Positions 25,299 through 33,050 of a stretch of 64,000 bases of DNA are shown here, one piece after another. The number at the start of each line of letters is the position of its first letter. The stretch's first letter is position 1. The notes beneath the pieces were generated by a model that saw nothing but the letters and a program-made list of their open reading frames with translations, was not told the DNA's origin and ran no database searches. This stretch comes from Rhizobium leguminosarum bv. viciae USDA 2370 (GTDB taxonomy: Bacteria; Pseudomonadota; Alphaproteobacteria; Rhizobiales; Rhizobiaceae): positions 310,001 to 374,000 of the forward strand of contig NZ_MRDL01000054.1 in NCBI RefSeq assembly GCF_002008365.1, written 5' to 3'. The translations under genes and the position numbers were made by a program.

Positions 25299-25787
25299 GC
25301 AGAGGGCGTCGATTTCCTCGTTGGTCAGCGTATCCGGCAGCACGGTGACCGGGATCGGAAACGCCGCCGCGCGGCCCGCGACCGAGGAGACCAGTGGCCC
25401 TGGACCTTCCTTCGCAGAACCGGCGGCCAGAACCAGGATCGCCACATCGCGGTCTTCCTCGATCACGGCGTTGATCTGTTCGGCAGCACCGCCCTCGCGG
25501 ATGACGACCTCAGGCTCGATGCCGATGGTCTCGCGCACGATCTGGGCGATCTTGGCAACGACTGCCTCGGCCTCTTCACGGGCTTCGGCCCGCATGATCT
25601 CTTCGACGCCGAGCCATTGCTGGAAATCCCCATCCGGGATCACATAGAGCAGCACCAGCCCGCCATTGGAATTCTTCGCGCGCCGGCCGGCATAATGAAC
25701 GGCGCGTTGGCATTCGGGTGTGCCGTCAATCACCGCCATGAATTTGCGGCGGTGACCTTCGAGCCGTGAGAGTCGCTTCGATACCAT
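25296..25787 (-). CDS. Universal stress protein family
   Basis: Single UspA-domain protein of 163 residues (KFMAVIDGTPECQRAVHYAGRRA near the start, ILVLAAGSAKEGPGPLVSSVAGRAAAFPIPVTV split near the end). The ATP-binding GxxGx9G(S/T) pattern is poorly kept, so ATP binding is doubtful. The ATG at 25787 is preferred; the frame extends to 25892 without family similarity. Its stop codon lies in the terminal TAGAGC of the family B repeat. It follows trpS on the same strand behind a GC-rich hairpin. Biological role not determinable. Confidence 0.88.
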   Translation of the reverse strand: MVSKRLSRLEGHRRKFMAVIDGTPECQRAVHYAGRRAKNSNGGLVLLYVIPDGDFQQWLGVEEIMRAEAREEAEAVVAKIAQIVRETIGIEPEVVIREGGAAEQINAVIEEDRDVAILVLAAGSAKEGPGPLVSSVAGRAAAFPIPVTVLPDTLTNEEIDALC

Positions 25788-25856
25788 AGCGCCGACTCTG
25801 ACACCCGAAGCGGAAAATTTGCAAGTCCAGTTTTTGCCCTGATGCCCGAGAAGAAA

Positions 25857-25908
25857 TCCTCTTCTCCCCGGGGGAAGGTCCCCTTCTCCCACGGCGGAGA
25901 GAAGAGGA
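25857..25908 (-). terminator. Imperfect hairpin after trpS
   Basis: TCCTCTTCTCC (25857-25867) pairs with GGAGAGAAGAGGA (25896-25908) except for a 2-base bulge, and an inner GGGG / CCCC pair sits between them. It starts 9 bases past the trpS stop and continues into ATTTC on the reverse strand. A likely but weak terminator. Confidence 0.45.
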
Positions 25909-25916
25909 GATTTATC

Positions 25917-26981
25917 TCAATAGAGGAAGCCGATGACGTCGCGCACTTGGCTCATCGTCACCTCGGCGCGCGCCCTTGCGCGCTCGCCGCCCTTGCGCAG
26001 GATCGCGTCGATATGGCTGGTATCGTCCATCAGCCGGCGCATCTCGCCGGTGATCGGCGCCAGCACGTGGATCGCCAAATCGACCAGCGCCGGCTTGAAG
26101 ACGGAGAACTGCTGGCCGCCGAATTCGGCCAGCACGTCCGCCTTCGACTTGTCGGCGAGTGCGGCATAGATCGCCACCAGATTTTCGGCTTCCGGACGGC
26201 CCTGCAACCCGTCGATCTCGCTCGGCAAGCCGTCCGGATCGGTCTTGGCCTTGCGGATCTTCTTCGAGATCGCGTCCTCGTCATCCATCAGGTTGATGCG
26301 CGAGAGATCGGAGGGGTCCGATTTCGACATTTTCTTGGTGCCGTCGCGCAGCGACATGACGCGCGGCGCCGGCCCGCCGATCAGCGGCTCGACCATCGGG
26401 AAATAGGCATGCACCGGCTCGTTGCCGACGGTGATGTCGACGCCGTAGCCGGTCCTGCTGATATGCTCGGCATAGTCGAGGTTGAACTTCATCGCGATGT
26501 CGCGGGCAAGCTCCAGATGCTGCTTCTGGTCCTCGCCGACCGGCACATGGGTGCCGCGATAGACGAGAATGTCGGCGGCCATCAGGCTCGGATAGGCGTA
26601 AAGGCCGAGCGAAGCCTGCTCGCGGTCCTTGCCGGCCTTGTCCTTGAACTGCGTCATCCGGTTCATCCAGCCGATGCGGGCAACGCAGTTGAAGATCCAG
26701 GCGAGTTCGGCATGCTGCGGCACGGCCGACTGATTGAAGACGATATGCTTTTCCGGATCGATGCCGGCGGCGATGAAGGCAGCGGCGATCGAGCGCGTCT
26801 GGCTCGGCATGTCCTCGTGCACGAGCTGGGCGGTGAGCGCATGCATGTCGACGACGCAGTAGATGCAGTCATTGCCTTCCTGCAGTGCCACGAACCGGCG
26901 GATCGCGCCGAGATAATTGCCGAGATGCAGATTGCCGGTCGGCTGCACGCCGGAGAATACGAGTTTCTTGAATTCGCTCAT
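25917..26981 (-). CDS. trpS: Tryptophanyl-tRNA synthetase
   Basis: Class I aminoacyl-tRNA synthetase of 354 residues charging tRNA-Trp. The HIGH-type motif is HLGN (residues 19-22 in GNLHLGNYLGA) and the KMSKS loop is intact (TKKMSKSDPSD, ~residue 220). Full length for the bacterial family. It is one of the conserved genes usually found next to murJ in rhizobia; here a VOC gene and an M15-like gene lie between. Confidence 0.98.
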   Translation of the reverse strand: MSEFKKLVFSGVQPTGNLHLGNYLGAIRRFVALQEGNDCIYCVVDMHALTAQLVHEDMPSQTRSIAAAFIAAGIDPEKHIVFNQSAVPQHAELAWIFNCVARIGWMNRMTQFKDKAGKDREQASLGLYAYPSLMAADILVYRGTHVPVGEDQKQHLELARDIAMKFNLDYAEHISRTGYGVDITVGNEPVHAYFPMVEPLIGGPAPRVMSLRDGTKKMSKSDPSDLSRINLMDDEDAISKKIRKAKTDPDGLPSEIDGLQGRPEAENLVAIYAALADKSKADVLAEFGGQQFSVFKPALVDLAIHVLAPITGEMRRLMDDTSHIDAILRKGGERARARAEVTMSQVRDVIGFLY

Positions 26982-27077
26982 GTCGTCCTCAATAGGCTGG
27001 TGGAGGGCCCCAGGGCTTTGCGCCCATGTTGCTAACGCGGCGGCTTATGCACGGCCGACCGGTCGCAATCAAGGGGT

Positions 27078-27476
27078 TCAGGCAGCCGCGTGTTGGATCA
27101 GATCGAAAGTGTTGCCGTAGGGATCCGCAAAGACCGCCACCGTGCCGTAAACCTCATGACGCGGCTCTTCCAGAAAGCGCACGCCGACTGCCAGCATCGC
27201 GGCATGGTCGCGGGCGAAATCGTCGGTCTTCAGAAAGAAGCCGACACGGCCACCCGTCTGATTGCCGATGGCCGCGCGCTGCGTCTCGTCTGCCGCTTGC
27301 GCCAGCAGAAACGCGGCTCCATCCCCACCCCTCGGCTTCACCACCACCCAGCGCTTGCCCTCCGGCTGCAGCTCGTCCTGAAGGCAAGCGAAACCGAGAC
27401 CATCGCAATAAAAAGCCTTGGCGCGGTCGTAATCGTCGACCACGAGGGTGACGAGGAAAAGAGAGTGGATCGTCAT
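27078..27476 (-). CDS. VOC family protein
   Basis: Protein of 132 residues of the glyoxalase/bleomycin-resistance superfamily: MTIHSLFLVTLVVDDYDRAK at the start, FADPYGNTFDLIQHAA at the end. The ATG at 27476 is the family start; the frame runs on to 27689 without similarity. Third VOC gene in the window and unrelated in detail to the other two. Role unknown; it precedes trpS by 96 bases. Confidence 0.85.
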   Translation of the reverse strand: MTIHSLFLVTLVVDDYDRAKAFYCDGLGFACLQDELQPEGKRWVVVKPRGGDGAAFLLAQAADETQRAAIGNQTGGRVGFFLKTDDFARDHAAMLAVGVRFLEEPRHEVYGTVAVFADPYGNTFDLIQHAAA

Positions 27477-27663
27477 GTGTTGCCTCGCGTTTGAGATGTT
27501 TATTCCACCTTTGAGCCACAATTCCCCGGATTTTAAGCCGAATTGATCAACCGACTTACTCATAATTGAGTATAAAATTTCACAAAAAAGCTTTTTTTGA
27601 ACCGAAAATCCTGCGCCTGGTGCCGGCGCCGTTGGGGTCGCTGGATAGCCGATCGGAGCGACC

Positions 27664-28092
27664 ATGCAGAACGCAATTTTGCTCGCCATGGCAGGCCTTT
27701 TCGCCTTTCAATCAGCAACGGGTGCCGTCGGTCAAGACATGAAAAGGCATGGCGTTCATCTTCCAAAACATCAGGCACGTCTCGCCTATACGGTCCAGAC
27801 AGTCAGCGTTCGTGCCGGCTGCTTTCCAGGGCGCCTGCGAGCGGTCCTGTCGCATATTGCTGCGAAGACCGGCCGACGCCCTGTGATAACCTCGGGCCAC
27901 AGGCCGCATCCCCGCCGCCATGGGTCGCTGCACGGAAAATGTCTGGCGGCCGATATCAGGATGCCCGGCCTGTCGGAACGCACGATCATTGCTGCCGCAA
28001 GAAGCGCGCCGGGCATCGGCGGTATCGGCAGCTATTGCAACGGCATCATCCATGTCGACGTCGGACCGCAAAGGCGATGGGTCGATTGCTGA
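27664..28092 (+). CDS. Secreted M15-type peptidase-like protein
   Basis: Protein of 142 residues with an N-terminal signal peptide (~1-24). The body matches the M15A D-Ala-D-Ala carboxypeptidase fold: GSLHGKCLAADIRMPG supplies a His and an Asp zinc ligand and GIIHVDVGPQRRW the second His. Such small periplasmic proteins are thought to act on peptidoglycan crosslinks. GGAG lies just upstream of the ATG. It is the only forward gene between two reverse-strand blocks and converges with murJ. Enzymatic activity is inferred from the ligands. Confidence 0.83.
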   Translation: MQNAILLAMAGLFAFQSATGAVGQDMKRHGVHLPKHQARLAYTVQTVSVRAGCFPGRLRAVLSHIAAKTGRRPVITSGHRPHPRRHGSLHGKCLAADIRMPGLSERTIIAAARSAPGIGGIGSYCNGIIHVDVGPQRRWVDC

Positions 28093-28116
28093 AGCAATAC
28101 CAGGAAAAGTGCGCCC

Positions 28117-29697
28117 TCATCCGTCCTTTGCCGGCGCCGGCTTGCGGTTCAGATTGCGTCGGATCATGCCGAGATTTGCCCCGCCGACCAGAAAAGCGGC
28201 GGCGAAATAGATCAGCATCGCAATCGCAATCAGCAGCCCGAGGGTACCGATCTTGGTGACAAGCGGCGCGCCGGAGGCAAGCCAGGGCGCCCAGTGCTGC
28301 TTGAGGAAGACGATGGCCGCACCCATGACGGCCGCGGCGACGATCAGCAGAGCGGTGCGCTTTGCCAGCGCCCATTCCCATGTCAGGTGGCCGCGGCGCA
28401 AAAGCGTGGTGAACAGCAGCACGGTGCTGATCCAGCCGGCCGTGGCTTCGGCAACCGCGATGCCGGGCGCGCCCATATAGGGGAAGAGGGTCAGCGCCGT
28501 GGCGCAGTTGGTCGCAACCGCGATGGCCGAAAAGCGCATCGGCGTCTTGGTGTCCTCGCGGGCATAGAAGCCGGGCTGCAATGCCTTGATCAACACGAAG
28601 GCCGGCAGGCCGATGCCGTAAATCGCCAGGATCGAGCCGACGACGGCGGTATTTTCCTGATGGAAGGCGCCGCGCTCGTAGAGCACACGGATGATCTCGT
28701 CGGACAGGATCCAGAGCGCGAAGGCGGCGGGGATCGTCAGGAACAGCACGAATTCGATCGAGCGGTTCTGCAGGTTTCCGGCCTCGCGCAGGTTGCCGCC
28801 CTTCAGCGCCCGGGCCAGTTCCGGCAGAAGCACCACGCCGACGGCGACGCCGACGACGCCAAGCGGCAGCTGATAGATGCGGTCGGCATATTGCAGCGCT
28901 GCGATCGCGCCGTCGCGGGACGACGCAATCGCCTGCCCGATCAGCTGGTTGATCTGGGTGATGCCGCCCGTCACCGCAGCCGGCACCGCCAGGATCAGCA
29001 GCCGCTTGACGTTCGGTGTCATCTTCGGGAAACGGAAGCCGATGCTCATGCCGGCTGCAAGCACGCCGACATAGACGACGGCGAGCTGCAGGACGCCGGC
29101 GGCAAGAACGCCCCAGGAGAGGTACCAGGCCGTCGCCAGCGGATCGGCGCCGGTATAGAGGGCATAAAACAGCGCCCCGATCATCACCACATTGAGGAAG
29201 ACGGGCGCGATGGCGGCGGCGAAGAAATGATGCAGCGAATTCAGCATGCCGCTCATCATCGCCGTCAGCGACATGCACATCAGATAGGGAAACATCACCG
29301 CCGCCATGCGGATCGTGATCGAGAACTTGTCGGGATCGTCGGCAAAGCCCGGCGCGATGACGAAGCGCACCAGCAGCGGCATGGCAAGCTCCATCACGAT
29401 GGTGATGAGGAGCAGTACCGAAAACAAGACGCCAAAGACTTCTTCCGAAAAACGCTTGGCGCCATCCGTGCCGTTCGCCTCGATCTCCTTGGCAAAGAGC
29501 GGCACGAAGGCAGCGTTGAAGGCGCCCTCGGCAAACAGCCGGCGGAACAGGTTCGGAAAGCGGAAGGCGGCGTAGAAGACGTCGGCCATCGGTCCGGTGC
29601 CGAGGGCCGCAGCCATCAGCGTTTCGCGGGCGAAGCCGAAGACGCGGCTGCCGAGGGTGGCACCGCCGACGGTCGCGAATTTCTTGACGAGGCTCAT
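28117..29697 (-). CDS. murJ: Lipid II flippase MurJ (MviN)
   Basis: Polytopic membrane protein of 526 residues of the MOP superfamily with about 14 membrane segments. The N-terminus LVKKFATVGGATLGSRVFGFARE and the following AFRFPNLFRRLFAEGAFNAAFVP are the MviN signature. It moves lipid II across the inner membrane for peptidoglycan synthesis. It lies 24 bases downstream of glnD on the same strand, the standard glnD - murJ order of rhizobia. Confidence 0.97.
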   Translation of the reverse strand: MSLVKKFATVGGATLGSRVFGFARETLMAAALGTGPMADVFYAAFRFPNLFRRLFAEGAFNAAFVPLFAKEIEANGTDGAKRFSEEVFGVLFSVLLLITIVMELAMPLLVRFVIAPGFADDPDKFSITIRMAAVMFPYLMCMSLTAMMSGMLNSLHHFFAAAIAPVFLNVVMIGALFYALYTGADPLATAWYLSWGVLAAGVLQLAVVYVGVLAAGMSIGFRFPKMTPNVKRLLILAVPAAVTGGITQINQLIGQAIASSRDGAIAALQYADRIYQLPLGVVGVAVGVVLLPELARALKGGNLREAGNLQNRSIEFVLFLTIPAAFALWILSDEIIRVLYERGAFHQENTAVVGSILAIYGIGLPAFVLIKALQPGFYAREDTKTPMRFSAIAVATNCATALTLFPYMGAPGIAVAEATAGWISTVLLFTTLLRRGHLTWEWALAKRTALLIVAAAVMGAAIVFLKQHWAPWLASGAPLVTKIGTLGLLIAIAMLIYFAAAFLVGGANLGMIRRNLNRKPAPAKDG

Positions 29698-29721
29698 GCG
29701 TTTGGGCTCATGCGTGGTGGC

Positions 29722-32628
29722 TCATATGGGGGAACCGGCCTTCTTTTCGGTGGTAGGCGGGGTCCGGGCGGTGGCGGCAGGCGCGATGATGCCGGAGGGC
29801 ATACGCTCGCGCAATTCATCCTCCTCCTCGGCCATGACCGCCTTCATCCGGGCGGTGATGTTGGCGCGCTTGCTGTCGCCTGATATTTTCTGGCCGACCA
29901 GATCGGTGACGTAGAAGGTGTCGATCACCTTCTCGCCGAAGGTGGTGATGCGGGCCGACTGGATGTCAAGCGACAGATCAGAGAGCACGGCGGTGATCTC
30001 GGACAGCAATCCCGGCCGGTCGAGGCATTCGACCTCGATGACGGTGAACTTGTTCGACAGGCTGTTGGTGATGTTGACCGACGGCGGAATGACGAATGCC
30101 TTGCTTTTCTTGCGGTTGCGCGCGCGCGTGGCGATGACTTCGGGCAGCCGCTTGCGGCCGGATAGCACGTCCTCGATCATCCGTCCGATCGTCGCCGCCC
30201 GGCGCAGTTCGTCGGCATCGTCGGTAAATTCGCGGCTGACATGGATCGTGTCGAGCGCCCGCCCGTCCGATGTGGTGAAGATCTGGGCGTCGACGATATT
30301 GGCCCCGGCCGCAGCACAGGCGCCGGCAATGACGGCGAGCAGTCGCGGATGGTCGGGCGACAGCACGGTGATCTCGGTGATCGCGTGGAAACTGTCGGTG
30401 CGCACCGTGGTGGCAAGCGCCTGGCCCGCCTTATCCGACTGGCGGATGAAATGGGCGTGACGGATCTGGTCTTCCAGCGGTACCGAGAGCAGATAGGGCT
30501 GGTAGTGCAGCTTGGTATAGGTATTGCGGTCCTTCTGGCTCCAGTCGGCGAGTGCCGAATGCAGCGCTTCGGCAGCGGCATTGGCCCGCTCCTTGCGGGA
30601 GACCTCCGAAAAGCCGCCGGCCAGCAGCAGCTCGGTTTCATAATAGAGCGTGCGCAGAAGCTGGCCTTTCCAGCCGTTCCAGACGCCCGGACCGACGGCG
30701 CGGATATCGCAGATCGTCAGGATCAAGAGCATCTTCAGCCGGTCGAGCGACTGCACGCGGTCGGCGAAATCGGTGATCGTCTTGCGGTCGGTGAGGTCGC
30801 GGGTCTGCGCCACCATCGACATGGTCAGATGTTCCTCGATCAGCCAGACGACGATCTCAGTCTGCTTCTGCGACAGGCCGAAGCGGGCGCAGAGCTTGCG
30901 GGCGACGCGGGCGCCGGCGATCGAATGATCCTCCTGGCGGCCTTTGGCGATGTCGTGGAGGAGAACGGCGACATACAGCGCCTCGCGATCCTCGATGCCG
31001 GGCATCAGCTTGTTGGCGAGCGGATGCAGATCCTCGGCGCGCCCCTTGTCGATCTCGGAGAGAATGTCGACGGTGCGGATCAGATGTTCATCGACCGTGT
31101 AGTGGTGATACATGTTGAACTGCATCATCGCGACGATCTTGCCGAATTCGGGGATGAAGCGGCCGAGCACGCCGGCCTCGTTCATCCGGCGCAGGATGAG
31201 TGCCGGATCACGCTTCGACGTCAGGATCGACATGAACAGGCGGTTGGCCTCGTCGTTTTCCCGCAAGCTATTATCGATCAAAGCGAGTGAACGGGTGACG
31301 CGTTTCAGCGCGTCTGGATGGAATTCGAGCCCGTTGATGTCGGCGACGTGGAAGAGCCGGATGATGTTGACCGGATCGCGCTTGAAGACTTCGGGGTCGG
31401 CGAGCGCGATGCGGCCGCGGTCTTCGACGAATTCGACGCTGCCGGCGATCTTGCGGTTGCGATGGGTGAAGCGGCTGATGACGCCGGTGAGGCCCGGGAT
31501 CGACTTCGCCTGCTGGTCTTCGAGCGCAGCGCAGAGGATGCGCGTGAGGTCGCCGACATCCTTGGCGACGAGGAAATAGTGCTTCATGAAGCGCTCGACG
31601 GCCGAAAGGCCCGGGCGGGTGTGATAACCGAAGGCTTCAGCGATCTCGCGCTGGATATCGAAGGACAGGCGCTCCTCGGCCTTGCCGGTCAGGAAGTGCA
31701 TATGGCAGCGCACCGCCCAGAGAAAATCGTCGGCTTTCTCAAGCAGACGGTATTCGTGCTTGGACAGCACGCCGAGCTTGACCAGTTCCGCCTGGTCGCG
31801 CACGTGATAATAATATTTCGAGATCCAGAACAGCGTGTGCAGGTCGCGAAGCCCGCCCTTGCCTTCCTTGACATTCGGTTCGACGAGATAACGCGTGTCG
31901 CCCGCCTTGCGGTGGCGCTCGTCGCGCTCGGCCAGCTTGGCGGCAATGAATTCGGGACCGGTTCCGGTGACGATTTCCTTGTCGAAGCGGGTCTCGAGCT
32001 CGGTTTCGAGCCGCTGCAGGCCGCAGATGTAGCGCATCTCCAGGATGGCGGTGCGGATTGTCATGTCGGACTTGGAAAGCGCGATGCATTCCTCCACCGT
32101 GCGGGTGGCATGACCGACCTTGAAGCCCATGTCCCAGAGCACGTAGAGCATGAATTCGACCGCCTTGTGCGTCTCTTCCGCCGGCCTCGGCAGGAAGAGG
32201 AACAGCAGGTCGATATCCGAGCCGGGCGCCAGCGTGTCGCGGCCGTAGCCGCCGACGGCGGTCACCGCAAACTTGTCCTTCTGATGCGGAAAGATATGGG
32301 CGGTGGCGAAATTGTAGAGGGCGGCGATGATCTGGTCCTGCAGCCAGGAAATCCGGTAGGCGCAATTGAGCCCGCCGCCGTCGGCCATCAGTGCGGCGCG
32401 CGCCTTCTGCCGACCTTCCGTGCTCGCCTTCTTCAGCACGGCCAGAAGATCGGCGCGCAGGACGTCGGGCCGGCTGCGGTTGGCCTCGGCAACGGCGTCA
32501 CACTGCTTCTGCAAGAGCTCAACGTCGAGGATATTGGAGAAATCGAGGTCGCGCATCGCTGTCGCCGGGACGGTTTCCTGTTCATGCCGGGCTGCCGGTT
32601 CACGGCCTGCCGCTTGTTTCGTCTGCAT
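29722..32628 (-). CDS. glnD: Protein-PII uridylyltransferase / uridylyl-removing enzyme
   Basis: Bifunctional nitrogen sensor that uridylylates PII proteins at low glutamine and removes UMP when nitrogen is ample. The 968-residue protein has the nucleotidyltransferase motif GGYGRDTLAPGSDIDLLFLF (~residue 125), a GlnD middle domain, an HD domain with HDIAKGR, and two C-terminal ACT domains (SPDHPRLLAVIAGA and CLDRPGLLSEITAVL). The ATG at 32628 gives a 24-residue extension before MRDLDF at 32556, which is an alternative start; neither has a strong Shine-Dalgarno. Next to mutS and murJ, as in other rhizobia. Confidence 0.97.
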   Translation of the reverse strand: MQTKQAAGREPAARHEQETVPATAMRDLDFSNILDVELLQKQCDAVAEANRSRPDVLRADLLAVLKKASTEGRQKARAALMADGGGLNCAYRISWLQDQIIAALYNFATAHIFPHQKDKFAVTAVGGYGRDTLAPGSDIDLLFLFLPRPAEETHKAVEFMLYVLWDMGFKVGHATRTVEECIALSKSDMTIRTAILEMRYICGLQRLETELETRFDKEIVTGTGPEFIAAKLAERDERHRKAGDTRYLVEPNVKEGKGGLRDLHTLFWISKYYYHVRDQAELVKLGVLSKHEYRLLEKADDFLWAVRCHMHFLTGKAEERLSFDIQREIAEAFGYHTRPGLSAVERFMKHYFLVAKDVGDLTRILCAALEDQQAKSIPGLTGVISRFTHRNRKIAGSVEFVEDRGRIALADPEVFKRDPVNIIRLFHVADINGLEFHPDALKRVTRSLALIDNSLRENDEANRLFMSILTSKRDPALILRRMNEAGVLGRFIPEFGKIVAMMQFNMYHHYTVDEHLIRTVDILSEIDKGRAEDLHPLANKLMPGIEDREALYVAVLLHDIAKGRQEDHSIAGARVARKLCARFGLSQKQTEIVVWLIEEHLTMSMVAQTRDLTDRKTITDFADRVQSLDRLKMLLILTICDIRAVGPGVWNGWKGQLLRTLYYETELLLAGGFSEVSRKERANAAAEALHSALADWSQKDRNTYTKLHYQPYLLSVPLEDQIRHAHFIRQSDKAGQALATTVRTDSFHAITEITVLSPDHPRLLAVIAGACAAAGANIVDAQIFTTSDGRALDTIHVSREFTDDADELRRAATIGRMIEDVLSGRKRLPEVIATRARNRKKSKAFVIPPSVNITNSLSNKFTVIEVECLDRPGLLSEITAVLSDLSLDIQSARITTFGEKVIDTFYVTDLVGQKISGDSKRANITARMKAVMAEEEDELRERMPSGIIAPAATARTPPTTEKKAGSPI

Positions 32629-32762
32629 GCGCTATAGCCCCTTTGCCCGGCGATTGACACGGGCTTTCATACTGCAAGAACCTTTAAATTTGGCGAAATG
32701 GTGTTGGTTCGCTGCAAGATGCAAGGGCGCTTTGACGCAAGGCGCCGGCTTTCCCGGAATCC

Positions 32763-33038
32763 TCAGCCGGCGGCTCGCGCATTCAGCAAATGCAGAACCT
32801 GCCGTGTCTCGCGCATGATCTCTTCAAGCGCCTGCCTGTCGCATTCGCGATAGCCCGCCTTGGCGATCGACGTTCCGAGTTCGCAGATCATCGCGCAACA
32901 GCGGGTGATTTTCAGCATGCCGATCGGCGAAGTCCAGCCGCGGGCGTTGCGGTCCTTGTCGGCGCGCCGCATCGTATCGAGCATGGAGCAGATGAGCGAG
33001 AGGCGCTCGGTTTCGCGAACCAGTTTTTCCATGAACAT
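32763..33038 (-). CDS. Conserved small hypothetical protein between mutS and glnD
   Basis: Protein of 91 residues with no domain that I recognise. It is likely all-helical (MEKLVRETERLSLICSMLDTM at the start, REIMRETRQVLHLL-like helix near the end) and holds four Cys, two adjacent in ITRCCAMICE. GGAG sits nine bases before the ATG at 33038, and it starts 12 bases after the mutS stop, so it is probably co-transcribed with mutS. Codon pattern looks normal for the region. Function unknown. Confidence 0.7.
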   Translation of the reverse strand: MFMEKLVRETERLSLICSMLDTMRRADKDRNARGWTSPIGMLKITRCCAMICELGTSIAKAGYRECDRQALEEIMRETRQVLHLLNARAAG

Positions 33039-33050
33039 GGCGCGCTACTC

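Noticed and set aside
25842..27035. Forward frame opposite trpS
   Set aside because: Antisense shadow; trpS is intact on the other strand with all motifs.
28294..29883. Forward frame of 529 residues opposite murJ
   Set aside because: Composition is dominated by His, Arg, Gly and Gln, typical of the antisense of a membrane-protein gene, with no domain.
31318..32637. Forward frame opposite glnD
   Set aside because: Antisense shadow with no start signal or domain.
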